This document shows positions 1 to 7,575 of a stretch of DNA of 64,000 bases, piece by piece. The notes beneath the pieces were generated by a model that worked only from the letters and a program-made list of their open reading frames with translations, had not been told where the DNA came from and did no database searches. A program made the translations under genes and the position numbers. This DNA is from Campylobacter sp. RM16187. GTDB taxonomy: Bacteria > Campylobacterota > Campylobacteria > Campylobacterales > Campylobacteraceae. Where the stretch lies: contig NZ_CP012549.1 in assembly GCF_025319965.1 (NCBI RefSeq), positions 1,798,001 through 1,862,000 on the forward strand. The letters run 5' to 3'. How positions within the stretch are numbered: position 1 is the stretch's first letter; each line of letters begins with the position of its first letter.

Positions 1-397
1 ATTTATCTAAGATTATTGCGTCGTTTTCACCGATTGGCTGTATAAGCCCGTCAGCGGCCTCTCTATCAAGCCTTCCTCTTTTAAATTTCACGTTTAAAAC
101 CTGAATATCTCGCTTTTTATCCACAACGCGAGTGCTGATCTCATCGATATCTTTAAAATAAAATTTATGTTGTTTAGAACCCTTTTTCACGCAAAATCCG
201 TCATCAAAAATTTCTATAAAGCTCTCTTGAACTATCTTTTTCACGCAAAAAACGGCACATACTAAAGTTACTATCATAGTAAAAATCGCAGAAGCCGCAA
301 GTTCATAATAAACATATCCTAAAAAGCCAGCCACAAACAGCAAAACCGACATGATAAGCGATCCTATAGCGCCCTTTTTATTCTCTTTTATCTGCAT
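1..397 (-). CDS. Partial two-TM membrane protein of unknown function
   Basis: Reading the minus strand from an ATG at 397, with an AAGGAAG ribosome site just upstream, gives an open frame that runs off the left edge, so the C-terminus is missing. Two hydrophobic segments lie at about residues 11-30 and 33-52. A soluble tail follows with an FYFKDIDEI-type stretch and many Lys/Arg/Asp residues. This layout of a short two-helix hairpin plus a beta-rich tail resembles small bacterial PH-like membrane proteins, but I do not recognise the family and assign no function. It is divergent from the export operon to its right. Confidence 0.7.
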   Translation of the reverse strand, partial: MQIKENKKGAIGSLIMSVLLFVAGFLGYVYYELAASAIFTMIVTLVCAVFCVKKIVQESFIEIFDDGFCVKKGSKQHKFYFKDIDEISTRVVDKKRDIQVLNVKFKRGRLDREAADGLIQPIGENDAIILDK

Positions 398-525
398 AAT
401 CTTCCTTTTTGTTTCACAAATTTCGCGCTCAAAAGCTAAAAATTTAAAAATGATTATATCAGAACAAGCCCAAATTTAAAGATTTCAAACCGATACTAAA
501 ATTTGGCCGCTAAGCTAAATTCCGC

Positions 526-531
526 TATAAT
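526..531 (+). promoter_or_regulatory. Candidate -10 box of the export operon
   Basis: TATAAT lies 58 bases before the ATG of the HlyD-type gene, in an AT-rich divergent intergenic region. Campylobacter sigma70 promoters rely mainly on an extended TATAAT and lack a strong -35. The assignment rests on motif and position only. Confidence 0.45.
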
Positions 532-589
532 AATATCACGTTTTAAGGAGCTATTTTTAGCATTTGCACTCTAAATTTAAGGAGTAAAA

Positions 590-1537
590 ATGAATGCAAA
601 ATTTATAGTTTTATCTCTTTTTTTGCTACTTGCCGGTTGCGACAAGAAAGCCGGTGATACGCATTTTAACGGCTATTTAGAGGGCGAATACATCCACATA
701 TCGCCTTATTTTAGCGGACGCATAGTAAAAATTCACGTAAAAGAAGGAGAGATTATTGATTCGGGCAAGTTGCTATTTGAGCTTGAAGATACTTTGCAAA
801 AAGCGAATTTAAACATAGCTAAAGCGAATTTAGCCTCACTTGAAGCAAAGCTTGAGGATCTAAATTTAGGCATGCGAAAAGAAGAGATCGAGCGTATCAA
901 AGCAAAGCTAGACGAAGCCAAGGCGGCAAGTTGGCTTGCTGATAAAAACTGGCAACGAACTAAAAAATTAATAGCCAAAAATTCGGTTTCTGACAAAGAA
1001 GCGGATATCGCAAAAGCCGAATTTGAAAGAGCAAAGGCCGTAGTAAGCGAGCTTGAAGCCTCTTTAAAGATAGCAAATTTGCCAGCGAGACAAAATCAAA
1101 TAAACAGCTTAAAAGCAGATATAAGCGCACTAAAAGAGGATATCAAGGCTAAAGAGTGGCAGCTAAATGAAACTAAAATTTACGCTCCAAAAGCAGGCAA
1201 GATCGAAGAGATTTTTTATAAAGAGAGCGAGTGGGCTCTAAACGCAAAGCCCGCCATCCTGCTACTTCCCGTAAAGGAGCTAAAAGCCAAATTTTTCGTG
1301 CCGATCGCTTATATCGGCGAGTTTAAAGAGGGGCAAAAAATAAAGATTGGCTGCATTGGATGCGAAAATTTAACCGCAACCGTTAGCAAGATAGCCTCCA
1401 AGCCTGAATACACCCCACCCATCATCTACAGCGAAAACACTCAAGATACACTTACGTATCTCGTTGAAGCCGTGCTTGATAACCCAAGCGAGTTTTTACA
1501 CCCCTCACTTCCCATTAGCGTAAGGCAAAATCAATGA
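590..1537 (+). CDS. HlyD/YbhG-type periplasmic adaptor lipoprotein
   Basis: This 315-residue membrane fusion protein should bridge an inner-membrane ABC exporter to the outer envelope. The N-terminus is a lipoprotein signal with lipobox LLAGC (Cys17). Next come a biotinyl-lipoyl-like half (GRIVKIHVKEGE, about 44-57) and a long charged coiled coil (about 70-190), followed by the second lipoyl half and beta-barrel (about 195-310). A good AAGGAG ribosome site precedes the ATG. The gene overlaps the following ATPase gene by 4 bases (ATGA), so the two are translationally coupled. The arrangement matches YbhG-YbhF-YbhS/R type drug or cation exporters. The substrate cannot be told from sequence. Confidence 0.85.
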   Translation: MNAKFIVLSLFLLLAGCDKKAGDTHFNGYLEGEYIHISPYFSGRIVKIHVKEGEIIDSGKLLFELEDTLQKANLNIAKANLASLEAKLEDLNLGMRKEEIERIKAKLDEAKAASWLADKNWQRTKKLIAKNSVSDKEADIAKAEFERAKAVVSELEASLKIANLPARQNQINSLKADISALKEDIKAKEWQLNETKIYAPKAGKIEEIFYKESEWALNAKPAILLLPVKELKAKFFVPIAYIGEFKEGQKIKIGCIGCENLTATVSKIASKPEYTPPIIYSENTQDTLTYLVEAVLDNPSEFLHPSLPISVRQNQ

Positions 1538-2460
1538 ACGATACGAATTATTTAGCCATCGACGTAAAAGGGCTTAGTAAGAGCTTTGGCAAGAAAGTCA
1601 TCTTAAAAGATGTAGATATCAGAGTGCCAAAAGGCAGCGTTTGCGGATTTTTAGGTCCAAACGGAAGCGGCAAAACGACTGCCATCAGAATACTTTGCGG
1701 ACTTTTAAAAGCAGATAGCGGAAGCGGGCAGTGTCTCGGATATGATTTTTTAACGCAGTCTGACGCCATAAGGCGAAATACCGGCTACATGACACAAAAA
1801 TTCGGCTGGTATAGCGACCTTACCGTTAGGGAAAATTTAGAATTCATAGCGAAACTTTTTAAGCTAAAAAACCAAAAATATAAAATCAACTGCACGCTTG
1901 ATCGGCTTGGACTAAGCGCTAGACAAAACCAAAATGCGAGCGACCTCTCGGGTGGCTGGAAGCAGCGCCTTGCACTTGCAATGTGCCTTATACATGAGCC
2001 TGAGCTTTTGCTCCTTGATGAACCGACAGCGGGTGTAGATCCAAAGGCAAGGCGTGAATTTTGGGATATCATCCATGTACTTGCAAAAGAGGGGATCACC
2101 GCGCTCGTATCAACGCATTATATGGATGAGGCCGAGCGCTGCCACGAGCTTATCTATATAGCTTACGGTAAAATTTTAGCCCAAGGAACTCAAGATGATA
2201 TCATCGCGTCTCATGCGCTTGATGTTTGGACGCTAAGCGGCAAGAACGCCTTAAAAGCCGCTGGTATGCTTGAAGGAAAGGAATTTTTACAAAGCATTTC
2301 GGCGTTTGGCAACAGTTATCATATCGTCGCCAAAGATACTCGCGCGCTTAAATCCTCCGTAGAAGAATTTGGGCTAAATTTAAAGCTAACCGCTAGCAAA
2401 GCTACTTTAGAAGATGTTTTTATACATCTGCTTGAGCGGTTTAAAGACACTAGGTATTAG
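1534..2460 (+). CDS. ABC exporter ATP-binding protein (YbhF/CcmA type)
   Basis: This cytoplasmic ATPase should energise the ABC-2 permease encoded next. It shows Walker A GPNGSGKTT (about 43-51), the signature LSGGWKQRL (about 138), Walker B LLLLDEPTAG (about 158-167) and a switch His in VSTHYMDEAERC. At 308 residues it is the usual single-domain size of drug/antibiotic exporter ATPases, with the typical C-terminal regulatory extension. It overlaps the upstream adaptor gene by 4 bases, and the permease ATG follows one base after its stop, giving a tight three-gene operon. Confidence 0.9.
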   Translation: MNDTNYLAIDVKGLSKSFGKKVILKDVDIRVPKGSVCGFLGPNGSGKTTAIRILCGLLKADSGSGQCLGYDFLTQSDAIRRNTGYMTQKFGWYSDLTVRENLEFIAKLFKLKNQKYKINCTLDRLGLSARQNQNASDLSGGWKQRLALAMCLIHEPELLLLDEPTAGVDPKARREFWDIIHVLAKEGITALVSTHYMDEAERCHELIYIAYGKILAQGTQDDIIASHALDVWTLSGKNALKAAGMLEGKEFLQSISAFGNSYHIVAKDTRALKSSVEEFGLNLKLTASKATLEDVFIHLLERFKDTRY

Positions 2461-2461
2461 C

Positions 2462-3583
2462 ATGAAATTTGTCTCTTTTTCGCGCACTTTAGCTATGATC
2501 ATAAAAGAATTTCGCCAAATTTTAAGAGATAAAGGCACGCTAGCGATGATAGTTATGATGCCGCTTATGTTAATGCTTCTTTTTGGTTACGCGATAAATA
2601 CCAACCCAAGACATCTACCTACCGCAGTCGTGCTAAATAGCAGCGGAGAGCTTACGCGCTCGCTAATAACGGCGATGAATAACACGAGATATTTTGACGT
2701 TAAAATCATAACTTCAAGCATAGATGAGGCTCAAAACCTAATGCAAGGAGGTAAGGTGCAGTTTATCGTGCATTTCCCGCCGAATTTAGAGCGAGATCTT
2801 ATGCGAGACGATACTCCAAAGCTTCTTATTTCCGTAGATGCGACCGATCCCGCCGCGCAGAGCATCGCTTCTTGGGCTTTGCAAATAGCTTTTAGCGACG
2901 CTTTAAAAAGAGATAAATTCGCATTTGAAGCTAAGAGAGCGGAATTTGAGCTAAGGACGCATTCAAGGTATAATCCTGAACTTCTTACGCGACATCAAAT
3001 CATACCAGGGCTTATGGGCGTGCTGCTAACGCTTACCACGATACTGATGACTAGCATCTCGGTAACCAAAGAGCATGAGCGAGGCACGATGGAAAATCTG
3101 CTTGCCACACCGCTTCGTCCGCTTGAAGTCATGATAGGTAAAATTTTGCCCTATCTTTTTATAGCTTACCTGCAAGTTTGCATACTTTTACTTATCGCTA
3201 GAATTTTATTCGGACTACCCCAGATTAGTGACTTTACTTCGCTTTTTGCCGCTTGCACGCTGCTGATGCTTGCAAATTTAGGCATAGGATTTACATTTAG
3301 CACTTTGGCTAAAAATCAGCTTCAAGCCATGCAGATGACTTATTTTTTCTTTTTGCCGTCGCTACTTTTGTCAGGATATCTCTTTCCTTTTTACGGAATG
3401 CCCGTTTGGGCACAGGTTGTAGGCGAAATTTTTCCTATCACTCATTTTTTACGTATGGTTAGGGGAATTTGGCTTAAGGGCTCGAATTTAAGCGATTTTA
3501 GCTATGACATACTCGCTCTTACAGCGTTTTTGGCGTTTAGCGTTACGCTGTCGTTATTTAGATACAAAAGGACACTTGATTAG
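2462..3583 (+). CDS. ABC-2 type export permease (YbhS/YhhJ type)
   Basis: This inner-membrane permease is the partner of the preceding ATPase and adaptor. The chosen start at 2462 follows the ATPase stop by one base; a longer frame opens 48 bases earlier inside the ATPase gene but has no better start signal. The product is 373 residues. It has an N-terminal membrane anchor (IVMMPLMLMLLFGYAI), a large periplasmic domain (about 45-165) and five C-terminal membrane segments, with the ABC-2 hallmark EHERGTMENLLATPLRP near residue 200. It is the last gene of the operon, with a hairpin terminator right after it. Confidence 0.87.
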   Translation: MKFVSFSRTLAMIIKEFRQILRDKGTLAMIVMMPLMLMLLFGYAINTNPRHLPTAVVLNSSGELTRSLITAMNNTRYFDVKIITSSIDEAQNLMQGGKVQFIVHFPPNLERDLMRDDTPKLLISVDATDPAAQSIASWALQIAFSDALKRDKFAFEAKRAEFELRTHSRYNPELLTRHQIIPGLMGVLLTLTTILMTSISVTKEHERGTMENLLATPLRPLEVMIGKILPYLFIAYLQVCILLLIARILFGLPQISDFTSLFAACTLLMLANLGIGFTFSTLAKNQLQAMQMTYFFFLPSLLLSGYLFPFYGMPVWAQVVGEIFPITHFLRMVRGIWLKGSNLSDFSYDILALTAFLAFSVTLSLFRYKRTLD

Positions 3584-3584
3584 A

Positions 3585-3608
3585 TTAAAGCCCGAATTTG
3601 GGCTTTAA
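3585..3608 (+). terminator. Terminator of the export operon
   Basis: A perfect 9-bp stem (TTAAAGCCC / GGGCTTTAA) with a 6-base loop begins two bases after the permease stop and is followed by a T-rich stretch. It could also act on the minus strand for the remnant opposite. Confidence 0.75.
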
Positions 3609-3609
3609 A

Positions 3610-3782
3610 TCATTTTTCTACGGCAAGCTTTAGGCTAACTTCAGTTTCGCTCCAAGTTTTACCTGCATAAAGAGCCTTACGCATCTACTACTTTAGCCAT
3701 TATCGGCTCTTTTTTCAATATCTCTATACTCTTTGCAAAATCGGCAAATTTATCGCTTTTAGTCGATTTAAACTCAAATTTC
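3610..3782 (-). pseudogene. Possible gene remnant after NnrS
   Basis: Between the NnrS stop and the convergent terminator, the minus strand carries two short open segments in different frames, one ending in AKVVDA and the next reading ALYAGKTWSETEV, then a stop at 3610-3612. Dropping one base near 3680 joins them into a continuous protein-like tail of about 57 residues. There is no start codon with a ribosome site. This looks like the 3' end of a decayed gene, but the family is not recognised and it could be chance. Confidence 0.25.
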
Positions 3783-4889
3783 TTACTCGGGATCGTCGCT
3801 AAATTCGTTATTTTTAAAAATTTTATAAAAATCAACAAACCATAAAACAAAAGCGATTACGATCAAAGTAGCCGGCAGATGTATATAAAATCCGCTCCAA
3901 GCATAGGCGAAAAACCCTCTAAAAATTCCCGCAACCACGACCAAAGCAAAAGCTATCTTGCTAAGAAGCAAAAACTCAAGCTCCTGTCCGCTATGACGAA
4001 GCCCTGCGATATTAAAGATAAGCATAATGCTAAATATCATGCCGTTAATCGCAAGGATGTGAAGCATGTTTGTCTCAAGTCCAAGACCCAAAATTCCGCT
4101 TATGCCAAAGATAGCGTAAGCAGCCGCCACAAGAAGCTGCATAAGGTAGTAAAACACGATGAAATTATGCCTTAAAAGCTCTTTATAATGCCACTCCTTA
4201 AGCTTGGCAAACACCGCTGCGCCACACGCTAAGGCAGCGTAGCTTATCGCGCCGCTTGATTCAAAAAATACGCTTAAAATCAAAAACGCGCAAACGCAGC
4301 AAATCGCGATATTTTTGTAGACCAAATTTGGCACAAATACCGCTTCTTCCATATCGCTTTCGCGCTTTATCGCCTCTCGTCCAAGCACCATACTAACGCG
4401 AAATGATATAAGCAAAATCGCTATGATATGCAGATGAATTTGTAAATTTAAAAATTTCTCCTCACCGCTTACGAGATAGCAAATTTCAAAGAGCAAAATT
4501 CCAAGCAAAAAGCCCATAACTCCGAACTGATCATCATTTTTATCAAGCCAGATCATATAAGCGCAAAGCATCACCAAATACGCCCAAAAAATCGCCATAA
4601 AAAGATGAGCAAACCACAAATTTATAAACGCGCAAAAGAAGCTAATAGCAAAAATTCCAAACAAAATATAAGCGTGAATTTTAAGCGACTTAGTAAAATT
4701 CGTCCAATCCGTAAGCCCCGTGAGCAAAAATCCAGCATAAGCAAGCGCGCCTACAAGGTGTAAAAATATAAATTTGTGAAGGCTTATAAAATCAACCGGC
4801 GCAAAAAATACAGCTCCGCCAAGTGCCGCACAAATAGCGCTTGAAAGGAAAAATATCCGCATAGGATAGGTAAAAAAATCATTAATCAT
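3783..4889 (-). CDS. nnrS: NnrS family haem/copper membrane protein
   Basis: This 368-residue polytopic protein has about 12 predicted membrane segments spread over its whole length. It begins with the PMRIFFL stretch typical of NnrS and carries conserved His residues in membrane segments plus the loop RVSMVLGREA. NnrS proteins are haem- and copper-containing inner-membrane proteins linked to nitric oxide tolerance and denitrification in other bacteria; the molecular role is still uncertain. It overlaps the upstream ABC ATPase gene by 8 bases and so is the last gene of the importer/TonB cluster. That context suggests a job tied to metal or NO handling. Confidence 0.85.
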   Translation of the reverse strand: MINDFFTYPMRIFFLSSAICAALGGAVFFAPVDFISLHKFIFLHLVGALAYAGFLLTGLTDWTNFTKSLKIHAYILFGIFAISFFCAFINLWFAHLFMAIFWAYLVMLCAYMIWLDKNDDQFGVMGFLLGILLFEICYLVSGEEKFLNLQIHLHIIAILLISFRVSMVLGREAIKRESDMEEAVFVPNLVYKNIAICCVCAFLILSVFFESSGAISYAALACGAAVFAKLKEWHYKELLRHNFIVFYYLMQLLVAAAYAIFGISGILGLGLETNMLHILAINGMIFSIMLIFNIAGLRHSGQELEFLLLSKIAFALVVVAGIFRGFFAYAWSGFYIHLPATLIVIAFVLWFVDFYKIFKNNEFSDDPE

Positions 4890-5577
4890 AGTAAATTTTC
4901 CCCTTGAAATTCTCGTTTATCACGGCGTTTAAGTAATCAAAGCTTCTATCTTCAAAGCGCTTTTCAAGCTTTAACTTGCGCTCAATGACTGCACCCTTGC
5001 TCTCAAGGAAGCAAATTTCATCGCTCATCTTGGCAGCTTCCATCCTATCATGCGTCACAAGCACTACACTCATGCCGTTTTTCACGCGGTTTGCGATCAT
5101 TTCCATCAAAATTTCTTTCATATCATAATCAAGCCCCGAAAACGGCTCATCCATCAAAAGCAGATCAGGCTCGGTCACGATAGCGCGCACAAAGGCAACC
5201 CTTTGGCGCATTCCGCCGCTTAGCTCATCGGGATATTTTCTGGCGTCTTTTTTGCCAAGACCAAGCCTTTCAAAGTAGCTAAGCACCAGATCTACGTCCG
5301 GTTTAGCCATAACCAAAAGGACGTTTTCAAGGGCGTTTTTCCACTCTAAAAGGCGGTTTTCCTGAAAAAGATAGGTCGTGCGGGCGAATTTGTTGATTAT
5401 CTGCCCTTTTCTTGGCTCTATGATACCGGAAATCAGCTTAAGTATCGTGGTCTTACCGCACCCGCTCGCGCCAAAGAGAGTTATGACCTCTCCGCTTTTT
5501 ATCTCAAGGTTAAAATTTCTTACGACCTTATCGCGCAAAATTTCATATTCTACATTTTTAAGTTCCAGCACTGCCAC
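4882..5577 (-). CDS. ABC importer ATPase, SsuB/TauB type
   Basis: This 231-residue ATPase has Walker A GASGCGKTT (about 35-43), signature LSGGMRQRV (about 119) and Walker B LLLMDEPFSG. These are typical of the nitrate/sulfonate/taurine/pyrimidine importer group (SsuB, TauB, ThiZ). It lies 3 bases after the broken permease gene and overlaps nnrS. The gene itself is intact. With its permease interrupted upstream, it may no longer have a functional partner unless read-through occurs. Confidence 0.85.
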   Translation of the reverse strand: MAVLELKNVEYEILRDKVVRNFNLEIKSGEVITLFGASGCGKTTILKLISGIIEPRKGQIINKFARTTYLFQENRLLEWKNALENVLLVMAKPDVDLVLSYFERLGLGKKDARKYPDELSGGMRQRVAFVRAIVTEPDLLLMDEPFSGLDYDMKEILMEMIANRVKNGMSVVLVTHDRMEAAKMSDEICFLESKGAVIERKLKLEKRFEDRSFDYLNAVINENFKGKIYYD

Positions 5578-5580
5578 TCC

Positions 5581-6378
5581 TTAACGCTTCCAAGGCATGA
5601 GAGCGATCTTTAAAGGCTCGATGATGAGGTATTCAAAGAGGATGATAAGCGTGATAACAAGCACTACATAAGCCATCACTTCGGTCGTATCAAGCATGAT
5701 GCGCGCGCTTGCTATCTTTGCGCCCATTCCTTCATTTGCTCCCAAAAGCTCCGCCATGATGACTATCTTAACGCCCATAGCTACAGCCACACTTAGCGAG
5801 CTTATGATATATCCCGTAAGATGAGGGATGTAAAGGTGGCGAATTTTCCTTGCAAGCCCAAGATGATATGCGTCAAACATCTATTTTAGCTCTTCGCTAA
5901 CGCTCATCATACCGACCGCCGAACTTGCGAAAGTAAGCGGCAAAACAGTTATGATGATAGTAAAGATAGTGCTAAAATTTCCAAATCCGAACCAAAATAT
6001 CGCCATCACTATCCAAATGATCGGCGGCATAGCCAAAAGCACGGTTATAAGCGGCTTTAAAAGCGAGGCAAAGCTCTTATAAGCGCCGGCAATAAGCCCC
6101 AAAGTGATGCCGATAACGCAAGCCGTGCCGACACCCACAAGCGACCTAAAAAGTGTTACATCGATTTCGCTTGCCTTGTATTCAAGCAAAAGCGAATACG
6201 CCTTAAGAAATACGACCTTTGGAGCAGGCAGCATAAATTCGCCGAATTTCTCGCTACCAAGCTGCCAAAGAGCGATCAAAAGACATATCGTGGCAAATCC
6301 GCTAAATCCGCCCCAAAGATAATCAACCACGCGGTTTATCGCCGCGCGATCTTTTTTAACGTTATCGATTAAAATCAT
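5581..6378 (-). pseudogene. ABC importer permease with in-frame TAG (SsuC type)
   Basis: Two open frames in the same reading frame are separated by a single TAG codon at 5881-5883. The first 165 codons end SVSEELK, and the next codon after TAG begins MFDAYHLGLA. Together they make a 265-residue permease of normal length for the SsuC/TauC family. The break falls in the EAA-type cytoplasmic loop that contacts the ATPase, where related proteins continue without a gap. A single C-to-T change from CAG (Gln) would produce it. Either the gene is inactivated, or TAG is suppressed, or the base is a sequencing error. The start overlaps the binding-protein gene by 4 bases. Confidence 0.8.
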
Positions 6379-7337
6379 AAAAATAGGCTCTTATCAGGCA
6401 TTTTTCCGCCTAAAATTTTTGGATTTAGCTCAAACAACACTTCAAAAAAGCTCATCAGCTCATCAGCCAAATCGCTTGCTTTAGTAACGGTTAAATTTGA
6501 ACGCTCAAATGCGTTTGCAAGAGCGGGTTCCGGTGCAGGCAGATACTGAGCGCCTATCTTAGCGGCACTTTGCTTGTTTTGCAAAATCCACTTAAGAGCA
6601 TTTTGCAAATCGTTATGAAATACCTCAAAAACCTCTCTGTTAGCGTTATAATAATCCAAACTCACTATAAGACCTGCTTGCGGGATATATGGCTTCACGC
6701 CAAAGCTCTCGCCCCAAATTTGAGGCAGATCAAAGCCTACGCTTACATCCACCCCCATCTTTTTGCCCTTAAGTATGGCAGCCGAGCTCATAGGCTCTAT
6801 GGATAGTGCCGCGTCATAATCCTTTTGTAAAAACAGACCAACCGATTCAGGCGGAGTTTGCACGTAAGTGATATCAATCTTTGAAATATCTATGCCGCGC
6901 TTTTTGCAAATGGCGCGAAGCACGAGATCGGGCATGTCGTTTTTAAAAGGCATGATGAGTTTTTTGCCTACCAAATCCTCTATGCTTTTTATACTCGGAT
7001 CTTTAACTAAGACGTTTTGAAGTCCGTTTGTCATGATGTTTAGCATGCCAAATTTTATGCCTTGGTTGGCTAAATTTACGCCCACATTGCTTGGTGCCGC
7101 AGTTAGCTTCATCTCTCCGCTTGCCACGCCTGCACGAAGCTGGTCGGGATTATTCCAAATTCTTAGCTTCATATCGTGAGTTTTGTTAAGCTCGCCTTGC
7201 ATGGTTGCAACCGCAAGCATAGTGCTTGGGATAGCGGGCATCCCCCAGATGTCAAACCTCTCTTTTGCAAACAAATTTGGAGCAAATGCAGTTACTCCAA
7301 GAGCCGCGCCTAAACCTAAGAAATTTCGTCTTTTCAT
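6375..7337 (-). CDS. ABC importer substrate-binding protein (NMT1/SsuA-like), TAT-exported
   Basis: This 320-residue periplasmic binding protein starts with a twin-arginine signal (MKRRNFLGLGAALG), a cleavage-like region near NLFA at about 24 and then the mature domain. The fold signature is that of the NMT1/THI5-SsuA group: an AAPSNVGVNLANQG stretch, then LVGKKLIMPF and DAALSIEP. TAT export suggests folding, possibly with cofactor, before export. It heads the ABC importer genes and lies downstream of the TonB receptor, so both probably handle the same small ligand. The ligand is not identifiable; a metal chelate is possible given the copper-type receptor. Confidence 0.8.
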   Translation of the reverse strand: MKRRNFLGLGAALGVTAFAPNLFAKERFDIWGMPAIPSTMLAVATMQGELNKTHDMKLRIWNNPDQLRAGVASGEMKLTAAPSNVGVNLANQGIKFGMLNIMTNGLQNVLVKDPSIKSIEDLVGKKLIMPFKNDMPDLVLRAICKKRGIDISKIDITYVQTPPESVGLFLQKDYDAALSIEPMSSAAILKGKKMGVDVSVGFDLPQIWGESFGVKPYIPQAGLIVSLDYYNANREVFEVFHNDLQNALKWILQNKQSAAKIGAQYLPAPEPALANAFERSNLTVTKASDLADELMSFFEVLFELNPKILGGKMPDKSLFL

Positions 7338-7575
7338 CTTTTATCCTTTATGTTGAATTATTTTTAGCAAAATTTTATATCTTGGATGAGAAATTAATGT
7401 TTTGCATATTTTTTAGACCAAGAAAAAATCAAAATCATTAATTCATCGCCAAGAGCAAATCTTCATCGCAAGATGTTTTTGAGTTTTGAAGCAAAATTAG
7501 ACAAAGCTAGGCAAGTAGCCTGTTACACTGAAAATTTTGCAAAATCTCAAAAAACGCTCGCGAAACAAGCTTTCA
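7338..7575. other. Intergenic region between receptor remnant and importer
   Basis: This 238-bp stretch has no convincing gene. A 9-bp inverted repeat (7568-7576 / 7588-7596) overlaps the receptor stop but has no T-run on the minus strand, so termination is doubtful. The AT-rich part next to the importer start may hold its own promoter. Confidence 0.4.
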
